64,000 bases of DNA from Gnetum montanum (taxonomy: Eukaryota > Streptophyta > Gnetopsida > Gnetales > Gnetaceae): NCBI GenBank assembly GCA_015680685.1, contig MNCI01033412.1:222886-286885 (forward strand), given 5' to 3'. Positions 44,850 through 57,203 of this stretch are shown one piece after another; within the stretch, counting starts at the first letter, position 1; each line of letters opens with the position of its first letter. The notes under the pieces were generated by a model, which had not been told where the DNA came from, ran no database searches, and was given only the letters and a program-made list of their open reading frames with translations. The position numbers and the translations under genes were made by a program.

Positions 44850-46370
44850 GACTTGTTGCACAACACTCAGGTTGGGATGTGCATGCTAGCAACAATGAAC
44901 TATTTTCAAAAACATTATGCTTAGATGTGCTACAGTGAGGCCAATGCCGATTGAGTGAGATTAGCAGGTCAGCATGAGGTAGAATTAGCAAGTTTTCATA
45001 TAGGGATTAACAAGGTTGACGCGTCTTTGAGGCTGCACGTCACGTGCCTGCTAACTGAGTGCCATCAAATGCTGTTTACAACGCCGGCCGCTGCACACCA
45101 CTACCTACCATACGTGGCTACAAACGCATCACATGTAGTCTGCCATGCGCCGCCTGCGTTCACCGTTGTCTGTGACGTCTCTTGCTGTGTTGTATGTCTG
45201 CTGACATCACCTGCCGCCGTCACCGTGCGCCTGCCATCGCTCGCCCAGAGAGAAAGAGGACCCTGTTTCTACCTGCAACTATCGACCATTGTCTGCAGTG
45301 CACAGTTCGGAGCCGCTGCTGCAAAAGAGAGAAGGGCAACCACAATCCCACTGCCATGTGCCCTGTCAGAGATAGAAGAGGCTATTCTTGTCTAGTGCTG
45401 GGTGAGGGGGAGGCGCCAGAGAGATCGAGATCCCCTATTCTTGTCTAGTGCTGGGAGAGGGGGAGGCCGATGATGATACCCTTGGCTGAGATAGCTCCTT
45501 CCCTTTTATAGGCCGGTGCCCATTGCTCCTTAAATGTCAATGTTGCCGTGTTGCCTGCGTCACCACCATCAATTGTTGCAACCACATTCTCCACATTCTC
45601 CACCAATCGTAACATTCAGTGCCAACACTTACCACCAACGTAACTTCCACCACCACACCATATTCTCCACCACCCCAGGCCATAAGGTAACTCCTCTAAT
45701 GCCCACCATGCATTTTAATAAAAATATCAAAGCAAATTTATATTCATCTAAGTTTTGATCAATGTAAGTTATTATTTAGATTATTATAATCTAAAATATT
45801 TGTCATCNNNNNNNNNNNNNNNNNNNNNNNNNNNNNNNNNNNTAAAACATGGAATATAGCATCCAATGTAGTATTTTGTACTTTATATTTTTCCCTTGAT
45901 CTTTGCAATGCAGTTGATTATTACAATGTGAAGTCCTATTTTGCAATGTTGTACATACTTAAAAAGGATGAGAAAACCAAACAGTTGGTGCAAACCCATG
46001 ATGATGACTTCAAGATGATGATGCCTCTGCACAATAGATGCTTATTGCACATATCCTTAATTTGTTCTAATATTCTTTTCACTTTGAAGGCTTGCTCTAA
46101 AAAAACAAATACTATAGCTTAGAATATCTTTTTTTTTCACATATATTTATATTAAGTTGTTTAAGACAAACTACAGAACATAGATATTAGAGGAGAACTT
46201 TGAGCGGCTTCTATTTCAAATAAGTTCCAAGAATGGTAACTAAGATGATTGTTGAAAAACAAATGGCTATTGGTAAAGATAGCAAACTTATAGAACTTTT
46301 TAATTTTCATAGTATTCAAATTTATTTAAACATGGCCCTATGCCTAGCATGGGCGAGGTTGACATCAACA
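44850..46370 (-). mobile_element. LTR-X, 3' LTR of the Tat-like element to its right
   Basis: On the minus strand the LTR starts TGTTGATGTCAACCTCGCCC at 46370. The preceding sequence, GTTTGAGGGCTAAG, is a plausible polypurine tract. A GC-rich part lies at 45020-45500, with a minus-strand TATA box CCTATAAAAGGG at about 45505-45516. The left end is uncertain, and an N gap lies inside (45808-45842). Confidence 0.6.
45808..45842. other. Assembly gap (35 N)
   Basis: Run of N inside the LTR-X copy. Confidence 0.99.
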
Positions 46371-49300
46371 CTTAGCCCTCAAACTAGAAATTGCATGCAA
46401 ATGCAAAGAACAACAAAACCATGGAAATTTTAAAATGAAGATGCAACAAATACATGATCGAAAAGATCACAAACAGAAGAATTAAAACATGAAAGTAAAC
46501 TATACTGATATAAACATGATTAAATTAACCATATCATCAAGAGAGAACTAGACATGGGCCACCCTTACCACACCATATTATTTAATTAAGACCAAAATAT
46601 ATACTCTTTATAAATCATAATTGTAACTGCATATATATATATAAAGTATATAACTACGATCACATTCCCAATTTTCTCACTTGGTAAAAGTCAAAAGTAT
46701 GTGAACTACTTTGAGCACGTGATTTATGCCAAATTTAATGAGGAAAAGCTTATGTTAGATCATGGCTAGTCATAACTTTTAGATTTTTCCTTGTGATTCC
46801 TTTTTTTCTTTTTTCTTTCTTTTCTTGACGTTCAGGAAGGAAATGGGTGAAAAGAGATTATTTCCTATTCGCTGTCTCTTTTTTCTTTTTTTTTCTTTTT
46901 TTTTGAATTTTGGTGAAACAAGTTGAAAAAGGGGAATGAAGGCTAGGGTGAGGATTGTTGCCAGACCCCATCACACTTAAGAAGTTATTACACTACCAAT
47001 GAACATGGTCCTTATTCTTCTTCTTTTTTCTTTAATTTTTGAGGAAACTTTTCTCGTGGTGTACTTCATTCTTAAGGTAGGAATTCCAATATGAGTCTAG
47101 CCAATTAGCTACATTGCCAAAGAATATCGTCCTTTTAGAACTTTGCCCATGGTGTAGTTCAACCCTCATGTATGTGCCTTTAATTATAATCTAATGGCAT
47201 CATAACAAGTCTCTTGGGTAACTAAGGGTTCTCGAGTTGAGATGAACACACTTCATCCTATCACTTATAGGATAGCCATGGATCATCACACTTGAGGGCT
47301 AGGGCTTAGGAGGGGGGAAATGGGTTTTCCTAAGGGCACCTAGTGATTGTGGCTAACCATTCTCTAACGTCACATATCCTACACTCACATGATTATGATG
47401 ATTACATAATAAGTTAGCATAAATCTCATCCTCCATAATCCAACATAACTAATAAAACTAAAATCTTAAAATTGACTGGGAAGAATCATAGGATTATTGA
47501 AATATATAATATAAAAGAGATTTTATGTAATAGTAATAGGATATGTCATATAAGGCATTATGCCTACATTATTTTCCAATGGTGTTATGATGACCCAATG
47601 CCTAGTAACTCAAACAACTGTAATGATTATTAAAATTAGATGAAAAGCACAAATCAAACCAAAGCCAATATGCTAAGAAAGAAATGATGAAATGTAAAGA
47701 AAATATGCAAATGCAACTATATACAAATGAAATGCATGGTGATGAAATACATTAAAGTTCCTATGTAACTTATGTCCTTGCAAATTAGCAATTTTGTGAA
47801 CATTGGGGCCAATGACATTTGTAACTTGGAATGGGCTTGGCCACATAGGAGAAAACTTACTTTGAGGATTTGATTGACCAGATGCTCTATCTCCTTTTAG
47901 GGTTGGATCTCCTATTTTAAAGACTTTACTTGCATATTTCTTGTCAAACCATTTTTTGATAATTTGTTGATGATTTAGATTATGAAAATTAAGACATAAT
48001 CGTAATTTGCTTGTTCATTTTCTATTTGAATGTTTCATAAGATGAAGAATTTTAGATCCTAGGAGTTCATCAAGTTCTTGTTTCATATAAGTTCTAATCT
48101 TAGGTCTAACAAGTATGGGTCTTTTTAAGTTATCGAATATAGCTTCTCTAGGGATATGTTCAATGGATATGTCATCAAAGTTTGGCATACCTTCTAATGT
48201 TCCAATGGTTGGGATTTCATTTATCTCTTTGTCCTCCCCTCAAGGTGGCAGATCACTCAGAAGAAGTCCCTTTCCATCGTGTTGATGATAAGGTAAGGTA
48301 TCTTCATAGATTTCTTCACCTTCTCTAGAAGTTTGATAGGGTTAGGTGGAATTTGCATGAGAAAAAGAATTTATTTTTGTAATTTCACTCACATGGTCAT
48401 TTATAACATGTTTGCCATGCTCAACTTAAATAACTCCAATATAAAGATTAGTGTTTTGATTTTCCAACGATTAATTTTGTTGATCAAAGGTTGTAAATAC
48501 TTGTTTATAGAAAGGTTCTCTTGGTATGACCATATATTCAGATTTTCCTTTAATAGGGATTAATAGTTCTAAGAAATTTGACCTAAAGAAGCCCCCAAAG
48601 TTGGCTCGAAAAGTCCTAGAGAAGAGCACACCATAAGTGGATGACATGTCAACTACTAAGATATTTGTATAACATGTAAATGTAGGGTATTGTTTAAGCT
48701 ACACCTTCACTCCTTTTAATGACCCTACTATAGGTACATTAGATACATCTAGTTATATCACACTTCTCGCTTATGGTAGCATTCATGCTCCTAAGGTTTT
48801 ACATACCTCAAGTGGCATGACACTAACAATTCCTCTAGAATCCATCAAACAACTATGAATGTTCTTTCCTAAAATAATTAGAGTTGTTAGGAAAGGAGAT
48901 TGCTCCTTCTTGCTCATCATGGAATTGCTTGTGTTTTGTATCGACAATGCATTAGGGCTTTTCACAAAATGAACTTGCCTTTCGATCATTAGAGATTTTT
49001 CTTTATTACTTTCAAGTGTATAAACTATCCTTTGAATCACATCTTTCATTTCATTAAATTGTAGAAGGTCATACATTAAAATGTTATCTTTAACCCTTTT
49101 TAAACCCTCAACTAGATCGTAAGTCTTATGTTCATCTTTGGCTTCTTGTTGAGGTTGAGTTCTTCTAAGTATAGAAGGGGGGTTCGGTCATTGTGGGGTG
49201 TTTGCTTGGGATGGTCTAGTTTGATTACTTGTGTTATTTTGACTAGGAGCTCTTTTTTTTTGGGAGAAGTATAAGGATCATTCTTAGTTTGTTGTTGTTT

Positions 49301-49400
49301 GTTGTCCATAATGTCACTAAGTTTATAATAGCAAGTGTTATGTGGGTTGGGAATTATCATAACTTGTTCCAATGAGGGAATGTCTCATTCTTAGTTTCAT
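46371..49400 (-). mobile_element. Tat-like gypsy internal region with polymerase core deleted
   Basis: From right to left (sense): a gag-protease linker (49372-49112), then the protease SPFLTTLIILGKNIHSCLMDSRGIVSVMPLEVCKTLG (within 49076-48783). The active-site DSGA is changed to DSRG. The post-protease block YGVLFSRTF...FGGFF follows near 48650-48580. Next comes an integrase C-terminal segment, KKWFDKKYASKVFKIGD...KFSPMWPSPFQVTNVIG...HKIANLQG (about 47960-47770). Only some 500 bp separate protease and integrase tail, so reverse transcriptase, RNase H and the integrase core are gone. 47740-46371 is the AT- and T-rich 3' region leading to the LTR. Stops are frequent. Confidence 0.7.
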
Positions 49401-50640
49401 GAGGTAAGCACTTAAAGGTTCAATGCTCATTTTGCCAAGATAGGATCCTAAGAGGGTCAATGGATTAGAGAAAGTCTAATGTCTTTTGAGTGGTTACACC
49501 TAGGGTCAAACCTAGATTTTATGATTGTGAAATAAGTATTTGTAATATAGATACATCCCATGTTATATTGTCCAATTAGAACTTCATAACTTAGCATTAT
49601 CCATCGAAATTGAACCCATGACTTAAAGTTTTCAAATCAAGAGGCTTACCTCTAGGCTAACACCTCATTTTTTGAACCTAAGTCTTATGACTTGAGAAAC
49701 AAATATCTTACCATTACTCCAAGTAGTAATCCCTATATTTTTTAGTTAAATTTAACTTAAAATCCATGTAGGCTAATGTTATTTTAAGAGATGAGCTTTT
49801 TGAAAGAATGTGAATTAAGGAACTATGAAAATATAGTATGGATCTTTAAGGATATTGAAAATATAGTTTGAGTCATTAGGCATATTAAAACTTTAGTTTC
49901 AATTTTAATTAGATATACAACTTTGAAAGTTCAAAATCTTTATTTTGTTGTATTTTTAAACAATCATAGATAAGAAAGGTAGTTTAAGAAGCATTTGAAT
50001 TTTTAGAAAAGCATCCACATAAAAATGAAAAGTCTATAAAATAACCTTCTGTGTAGATGTTGTTGATTGATTGGATGGATAAGAAGCAACCACTTAGTTT
50101 AGGTCCGCTAAATAATCATTATATATACATTGAAAGTTCTATAACAAGGAGAAAATGTGATCCTCTAACTTGTATACATTATTTTCGCAAAATTTTGGTG
50201 GAGGTGCCAATTAACAATTGCAGACTTTTAAGGCTAAATAATATTCATATATAATGTTGAGCAGATCTTATGGGTAAGGCTAAATAATATTCTTTCCATA
50301 AAGCAAAGGGGAAGTTATTCATAAATCTAAATAATATTTTGTTAGGTGTAGATTGGTAAAGGTAAATAATATTTTTGATTTTTTTCTACTTTCTAAAATA
50401 ATATAAACTTAAACAAAACATGTTGATGAACATATTAAATCTCATTGCAAGGTATAGGTAACCTTATAGCTAATAAACAAAACTTGTTGATGAACACATT
50501 AAGTATCATTTTAAAGTATAGGTAGCGTTGTAGCTAACCTTATACTATTAAGCTCTTTTATATTCGTAGATTCAAGTTGAAAAAGCTATCTAGAAAGATT
50601 CAAGTTGGAAGAGCTACATGCAAATAAATTTAGCAACCGT
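49401..50640. other. AT-rich intergenic DNA
   Basis: Short direct repeats occur: 'aaggctaaataatattc' at about 50230 and 50276, and 'aacaaaacatgttgatgaaca' at about 50413 and 50474. No gene recognised. Confidence 0.4.
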
Positions 50641-50649
50641 CACAGTTTA

Positions 50650-51970
50650 AATTTTATTGCAACTCAAAAAATTTAAGATGGCACATCCTCGGGAAATAAC
50701 TCGGAGCCTCTCTCGATTATATTGCACCCCAGCATAAAACGGTAACATCTTACAAACATCTCCAGTGCATTCATAAGAAACGTAGTTTTCGTGTTATGAA
50801 TAAAATCGATACATAATAAGCACCGAGCATAGTATAGTATAGAGAGAGAATAGAAGAAAAAAACTCCGAGGTGGTGTGGATCAAGATGTGGTGGTGGTGG
50901 CAGAGGAAACAACGATTCGTCGAACGCTGTGGCTGTGGCTGATATCCTTGCAGATGGTGGCCATGATTTTGCCTCTACTTGGCGGCAACTTTGAAAGCTG
51001 CTTCCTCTTCTGCTTCTGCTGTTGTCTTGTTCATGGCTGTTGCTGCAGTTACTGCTAAATTGATGAAGCATCTGCAGCCTTCTTATCATCATCTCCACCC
51101 GCGCTTGGCTCCCGCTTTCACTGCCGCTCATTCTGCCTCCGCCCATAACTGATAATGACGATTTCTTACCTTCTGTGTCTCAGATATGTCTTAACACAAT
51201 TAGCAACAAAGAAACAAACAACCTGATCTGTCTAAGTTTTCTTTGCCGTGAATGCCTGGCCAGCGGACCTGAGATGTCATCTTTATAATAATGTATCTGT
51301 ACTCCAACCTCCTGAATTATCCGAAGCTTCTCCTGCTACTATGACCTGTCTATTCATGGAATAAATGGCAAATTTCGTAGTGGGGCGCCGCTGCAAAGTG
51401 TGAACATATTCTGGTGAGATATTTTCTTACCAAATGATAGCATCCGTTCTGCAAAACGTCGCTGCCCTCTTTTGCTTTGCTCAAAGAGAGTGCTCGGCGA
51501 TTCTCTAGATTATAGCTTTGTATTTTTAAGTTCTGGGAAAGTATTAAAGTAACATGAGGTATTTCAGGATAATATGGCATTAATATCATCATATGTTGGC
51601 AACCCATAAAACAAGGTGCTCGATTGACGATGGCTAAGCATCCTGAAAGCGAGAGCTCAAACTTTATAACAGGAAATCTAGAATGTGGAAATTGGGACCA
51701 GTCTCTTGTGAAATTTGGTGACAGGCAATCCAACCTGCTCTCCAGATCGGAATCTTGCGTGCTTGAAACGGATACGGTGTAATCCAGGCCATGCACGAAT
51801 CCAATTATTTACTAAAAAAGTAAGGTGGCTCTTTGTGTATTAATAGAAAGAATCATATAATGTTATCCAGGTCGGTAAGAAGACACCATTGCTGCATCTT
51901 TTTGGATGGCTGTAATTAAGTAGTCTTTCAATACATTCTAGAACACATTCCTCCATGATTTAAGGCAGTT
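50650..51970 (-). other. Possible unrecognised gene or gene remnant
   Basis: GC-richer than its neighbours, with two long minus-strand frames: 51796-51350 (148 codons) and 51146-50673 (157 codons, starting MGGGRMSGSESGSQARVEMMIRRLQML). A donor-like AAG/GTAAGAAA lies on the minus strand at about 51172, between the two frames. A short frame MEECVLECIERLLNYSHPKRC lies upstream near 51955. I do not recognise any domain, and the serine/arginine/glutamine-rich composition is not diagnostic. It may be exons plus UTR of a real gene or a decayed one. Confidence 0.3.
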
Positions 51971-52279
51971 GCTTCTTGTCGAAGGCATTGTCTCTCGAGT
52001 GTCTCTTCTTGAGGACCATAGGAGTCCGGTAACGTACATATCCGGTAAAGTACATAATTTTCATTTATTAGACATTTATTAGAGTTATGTTTTCATAACA
52101 TATATTAAGAAGAATGATTTGAGATTTATTTTCAAATTTATAAGTTCATGTAAACATGAGAAAAACGGAATTTTAAGATGATTTAAAGATTTTGATATAA
52201 ACGAATGTTTAAATTCTAGGTTATTTACTTTAATTTTAAGCTTTTTAGTTATTTAAATCTGATTTGGAAGCCCTTCATG

Positions 52280-53180
52280 CATGTTATATTTCAATTTATT
52301 TCTCTTGGTAGAATTTATTGGTTTGATAATGGTTTCTAAGGCCCTAAATAGTCATGATTTTAAGCATTGTCATACTTTAGTCATTATTTAAAAGTGGACT
52401 TCTACATTTGATCCAACATCCCCTAAATATCGAAGGTGCCTTATTTTGTTGAGTTGTCAAATATATCATTTATTTTTTAAGAAATTAAAAAAGATATTAT
52501 TTCTCAAATTGGATCAATCAAGCATTTTGAAATTCTTGCTATAACTAGTGGCTTTTATAGGACTTGATATATGATTGAAGCATATATTGACTAACTTAAT
52601 TGAGGAATTCTTTCAAATGTTCACAAAAATTGATTATGTACAACAAGCTTTATATTATAATCTTCCAAATTCATGTCACTATTACCTTCAAGAGGGTTGC
52701 ATATTTGACTTATGTCATTTGATGTTTGTAAAAAATGCAATGCATGCATGGTAGATTGAAAATGGTGCCAATGTTGTGTTGGGTGAAATTTCAGCAACTA
52801 ATCATCCCTTTTTTTTAATGCTACTCTATGGAATCTACCTTCAAGAAAGGATTTAGTTAGTTCAATTCCAAAGAATAGAATTCATTAATGGCTAAGGGGA
52901 AACAAATATATGTTCTTAAGATTTTAGAAAAACCTATTATTGATTCGATTGGTTTCCAAATGGTTTTACATAATAAAAAACATCAAAGAAAATCATCTCT
53001 TAGTGATTACAAAGCAAATCTTCATAATGATTAACATTTTCCAAATACTTTATTTACCAATAATTTTTTTATACATTTTGGGTAGGATATAAAGGTGACT
53101 TCTTTTGAAGATGTTAGTTTCATTAATAAGGAACGAGCCTCCTCATTAATAATTTTAGTGACTCTTTAAGTCACAAGATT
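52280..53180 (+). pseudogene. DUF4283-type (LINE gag-like) ORF, decayed
   Basis: Reads VEFIGLIMVSKALN....FKHCHTLVII.KWTSTFDPTSPKYRR..., which aligns with the intact frame at 62016-62507. Downstream is a possible zinc-knuckle remnant (SCHYYLQEGCIFDLC, near 52670), and then GFQMVLHNKKHQRKSS (near 52950), the usual tail of plant LINE first ORFs. Stops are scattered. No endonuclease or RT follows. Confidence 0.55.
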
Positions 53181-53547
53181 TAGGGAAATATACAACAAAC
53201 TCAATATAATAGCTTATTAAGTTTTATGATTGGTGTACATCTTGACTCTGAATTGTTACATGGCTAGGTGATTTTAAATAACTTTACAAATAGTACATTA
53301 TATGACAAGTAATGTAATTACTAAATACTTTTAATTTTTGCAACAAAAGAAATGACACATCATGTCATTTTCTTTTTTTAAAGAAAATATTTTAAGACAC
53401 TTTTCAAAGACTTCTCATTTTTTTTTTGGCTTATTACAAGGTAGGGTAAATGTAACTGATTGCAAGGCTACTCCACTACTACCAAAAGGAGACAAGTTGA
53501 GGTTTAAGTTCATCATTTAAATTTATCATGAGAGTGATGTTTAGACT

Positions 53548-53940
53548 TGGTGAAATTATTAGGAGGAGATGATCTTATCTACCTTAATAGACAAGAAGCT
53601 TTGACTTCATATTGCATTAGTGACTTGGATATTGAAAATGCTTGTTAACCAAATGTTAGTTTAAATGTTTAAAATTTGTCACCATAGAGAAATTTGGGCA
53701 TGGTAGAATTAGTAGGCATTGGACTCAATAGATAAGAAGCCAAGACTTCACATGGCATTGTTGTCTTTTTGTTGGATACTAAACATTATCACATTGAAAA
53801 ATCAAATTGTCTTTTAAATTTTAATCTTATGTTTAAAAAGAGATATTTGAACTAGCCAAGTTATTAGGAGCAGATGATCTCACTAGGCTTAATAGATAAA
53901 TTGTGACTTCACTTTGCATTAATGTAGGAACAACCTTCTT
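53548..53940. repeat. Three degenerate units with a period of about 152 bp
   Basis: Units begin near 53551, 53704 and 53856 with 'gaaattattaggaggagatgat', 'agaattagtaggcattgg' and 'caagttattaggagcagatgat'; each continues with 'ctcaatagataagaag'-like and 'gacttcacttTGCATTa'-like text. Strong decay; no product recognised. Confidence 0.6.
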
Positions 53941-54580
53941 GATAATTCAAGCCCTTGTACATAACTCTTATTTGCATAATAGTTGTGCAACATTTTTATT
54001 AATGTTCATGTTCTTTGATATTCTCATCACAAATCAATATTAAGATAGTTACTTTCCACATAATAACAATAATAAAAATTTAAAGGAAAGGATATATCCA
54101 GAAACTAAAAAAAGTTGAATGGTGTTGAAGCCCTTAATATTTTTTTAATAATATATATTCCAAGATATTTTGATTAGAATTTTATTAGTCAATATTGCCT
54201 ATAAGAATCCAACTTTTCCATATTAAAATTCTTACCACTAAACTAACACAAATTAAAATATTAAAATTATTTATAAAGATCATAAGTACCCCTTCAAAAA
54301 GGAAAAAATACATGTAACACGTAAAGTGAAAATTAAAAAGTGCCACACGATATTGAATAGGGGTTAGCACTCAGAAGCAGTACTGAAAAAATGTGAACAA
54401 GGTGCTAAGATTGTGCATTTATATCTAATAGCATAGCTTTGCTACTCTCTAAATCGTTTCATGGGGTTTAGTACAAAGAATGTATGACTCCCCTGATGAA
54501 TCATAGATGGCAGAAAAGACGTCCGAAAATTGGTACCAAGTAGCATACTTGGACTGTTCCGAATAATTCTCAGGTAAATT
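53941..54580. other. AT-rich DNA downstream of the lipase gene
   Basis: No gene recognised; the last 200 bases may be lipase 3' UTR. Confidence 0.35.
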
Positions 54581-55738
54581 TTAAGTATATACGTCATACA
54601 CTTTGTAAATGATAAACATTAAAAAAACATACCATGGCCTTAGAGGAGAGGGACCTGGTCTAATACAGTTTATGTAATTGACAAGGCAATGGGACACCAT
54701 TCCAGGAAACAGAGGGCCCATCACTGTCCTCATTAAAATGCAGAGCCTTGTTTCTCTGTAATCAGGGCCCTTAATCAACGGCAGAATCAGAGCCACAACC
54801 GTCTCCCACAGTGCATTCACACTAACAGATACCAATAAAAGTGGAGAGAAATTCCTGCTGGGTTCCCCAGCACGGTTCTGCACACAACCCAGGAGAAATT
54901 ACATCAGTTTTGACCATATCCCAAATTTGCACGAACTGTTCAGAATTTTTGGGCATGGATCAAAATACTATTACCTGTCCTTGGTAATGCTTGAATTGAG
55001 AGAACTTGTCATCAAAAGGGACTCTTGGAACCAAGTCGTTGCAATAAACCACTCTGTAATACCTTGGCTTTGGTTGATTCAGATTTCTGTCCATGAAGTT
55101 TCTAAAATCTTCGTCCCCAACTCTTGGCTGTCCGAAGGTGTAAACAGCCATCATATTTTCCAGCAATTTCTGCTCCTTTTTTATGAACAGAAGTGCTGAA
55201 AACACAACTGCTAGTGCTCCTCCAAGACTATGGCCTGTTACTAGAATCATTGCATTTTTGTGAGTCTCGGTTAGACTATGCAATTCTTCCACAAGAGTAT
55301 AGTATGATGGACGCTTATTATCATCATCTGAATTCAAATTTTGATGGGTGCACAAATTTCTCATTATATCACCATCTTCTTCATAGCGGTTTGCTACTCC
55401 CATTGCTTCCATGAATCCAACATGAACCCTTCCAACGTTTGGGATTTGGTACCATGACATGTCTGCATCGGTCATCCAGTCCACTGCATTGAAGGGCTCT
55501 GTGCCTGTGAAGGCTAGCACAATTACATTGGCATCCACTTTCTTGTCACAGAATATAAATGCTTGTGTGGATTTTTTTAACCTGCATCACCAGTGAAAAT
55601 TGCACCCAAGAGGAAAAGAGAGATCATTAAAAAAGAGTTTGAGATGTCTAACAACAAAAAGAATATATCTTTTAACAAGCAACTTCCAGGGAGACTTTGC
55701 TTACCATTCCAGAGACTGTAAAACTTCACAAAGTGCAT
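54581..55738 (-). CDS. OBL1: Oil-body-type triacylglycerol lipase (class 3), C-terminal exons
   Basis: Lipase of the plant OBL1 group, which hydrolyses storage triacylglycerol on lipid droplets. Exons read on the minus strand: a 34-bp exon 55738-55705 (DALCEVLQSLE), 55581-54975, and 54877-54581. Donors GTAAGC and GTAATA and TTTCAG/GTGCAG acceptors give an open frame across both joins. The core reads STQAFIFCDKK, VIVLAFTGTEPFNAVDWMTDADMSWYQIP, VGFMEAMG, the nucleophile elbow GHSLGGALA (serine near the middle of the main exon), YTFGQPRVGDEDF and YCNDLVPRVPFD (probable catalytic Asp). The last exon gives NRAGEPSRNFSPLLLVSVSVNALWE...GPDYRE and SHCLVNYINCIRPG (probable catalytic His). Only about 310 residues are covered, against roughly 450-500 in the family. 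The N-terminal exons must lie right of the LINE (beyond 61403) or be lost. The end after PLRPW is uncertain. No internal stop is seen, so the gene may still work if the intron with the LINE is removed. Confidence 0.85.
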
Positions 55739-55790
55739 CTGAAATAAACCAAGCAGCAGCAGCATCAGTAAAAAGAGGTTGAAAATTTGA
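55739..55790 (-). promoter_or_regulatory. Lipase intron 3' end: branch-point-like site and acceptor
   Basis: On the minus strand a pyrimidine-rich stretch with ACTGATG (CTGAT fits the CTRAY branch-point pattern, about 55764-55768) precedes TTGGTTTATTTCAG, the acceptor at 55739. The LINE insertion lies about 50 bases upstream. Confidence 0.55.
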
Positions 55791-57146
55791 TAGGACCAAG
55801 CTACTTCGAGCAAGCTACCCGGAGCGGCGGCAACTACGGTAGCGGAGGCGGAACCGGCGGACGCGGCGAACCAGGAGACCAAGAAGACCCGGCTGGACGT
55901 GACGGAAGATGTGCAGGGGGCCAACCGGGAGAACCAGCAGGAGGCCCTCAAAGGTGCCAGAGAATTTGGCACGTTGGAAAGATTGGAGCGCGAGCGCAGT
56001 TTGATAGGCAAGTTGGTGTCGGAGGGGGCGAGGCCACAAATGGATCTGATTCGCCGATAGGTCTGAGGTCTGTATGGGGTTTAGATACAGTGACGGTCAA
56101 ATGCCTTGCGGGTGACCGTCTCCTATTCTATTTCGCCTCGGCGGAGGACTGGGAGCGTGTCTTGGTGGGTGGGCCTTGGTTCTATGGGGCCCGGGGATTA
56201 GCGCTGGCTCCCTGGCGCCCGGGGGTGCACCGGGATCAGACTTTGTTCCAACGGGCACCGTTTGGGTGCGGCTACACGGCCTTCCCCTAGAATACTGGAC
56301 GACGGAGTTCCTACAGTCACTTGCTGCGTTGTTGGGAGAGTTTATCAAATTTGACTAGTTCACTGCGGCAATGGACCGCCTGGGGTTTTGTGTGTGACGG
56401 TCCCTACGATCCGCGGATTGCGTGGAGGAACTGGTGCTGGACACTGACCTAGGTGAGGAGCGGGTCCGGGTCCAGTTCGAAAATCTGCCGACGGAGGTCC
56501 AAACCTCGACAACGGACCCCGAACGGGTGGCGACCCCACGTGTCAGGGTCGTACCACCCCAGCAATGGATGAAGGTTGGCAGCTTGTCAGAAAAAAAAGG
56601 CCAAGGGGCCAACAAAAGCTCATGGGCGCCCGTAGATGGGCCAAAGAGGGATGGGAGGGGTCCTCTCCGTAGGGAGAGACCTCTGCCTACAGGGGTGGCT
56701 AACGATAGGGTTGGGGCGGACGGTGGGCTGTTCATGGTCCTCGTGGGCCAAGGGAAGGACAGATTGGGGACGTGCGAGGGGGAGGGCCATTGGGGGATGA
56801 CCACGAAGATACGACAAACAAGACGGGTAAAGCTCCCGACAGAGCCTTGACTGAGGCAGGTGCACAGGCTTATACTGGCGCCCAGAATGTTGGCACCCAG
56901 ACCAAGGCGGGGGCAACACAGGACAGGTCCAGCTTGCCCCAAACCCCCGCTACAGGGGGGGTGGCTGACCCCACCACCGTTAATCGACAGGATAAACACC
57001 AGCCAGGTTTCGGAACGACCCACAGTCCACTCAGGTGGGCTAGGGATTTTCCGCGAGAAGGAGATGGCAGTATCCTAGTCAGTGCCCAAGGTTGGGCAGC
57101 CAGACATCACCATCACCCGGCACAAGGCCACACAGCTATTCATTGA
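55787..57146 (+). pseudogene. LINE ORF1, DUF4283-type nucleic-acid-binding protein, broken
   Basis: Reads EDVQGANRENQQEALKGAREFGTLERLERERSLIGK, then after a frameshift LRSVWGLDTVTVKCLAGDRLLFYFASAEDWERVLVGGPWFYGARGLALAPWRPG (56062-56220). After another shift it continues VWVRLHGLPLEYWTTEFLQSLAALLGEFIKFD (56260-56356). These are the classic DUF4283 blocks of plant L1 ORF1 (F....D...VL..GPW......L.L..W.P, then W(V/I)R..GLPLEYW). MDEGWQLVRKKRPRG near 56565 is the typical C-terminal motif. No CCHC knuckle is clear. The product would bind LINE RNA as a chaperone. Confidence 0.8.
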
Positions 57147-57203
57147 TTTGGGAGTGCAGCCCACACTCTAGGAGGTCTACAACAGACACGTGTCAATGTC
57201 CCC

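Noticed and set aside
44955-45448. 146- and 88-codon plus-strand frames
   Set aside because: They lie in the GC-rich part of an LTR-X copy, overlap in different frames and show no domain.
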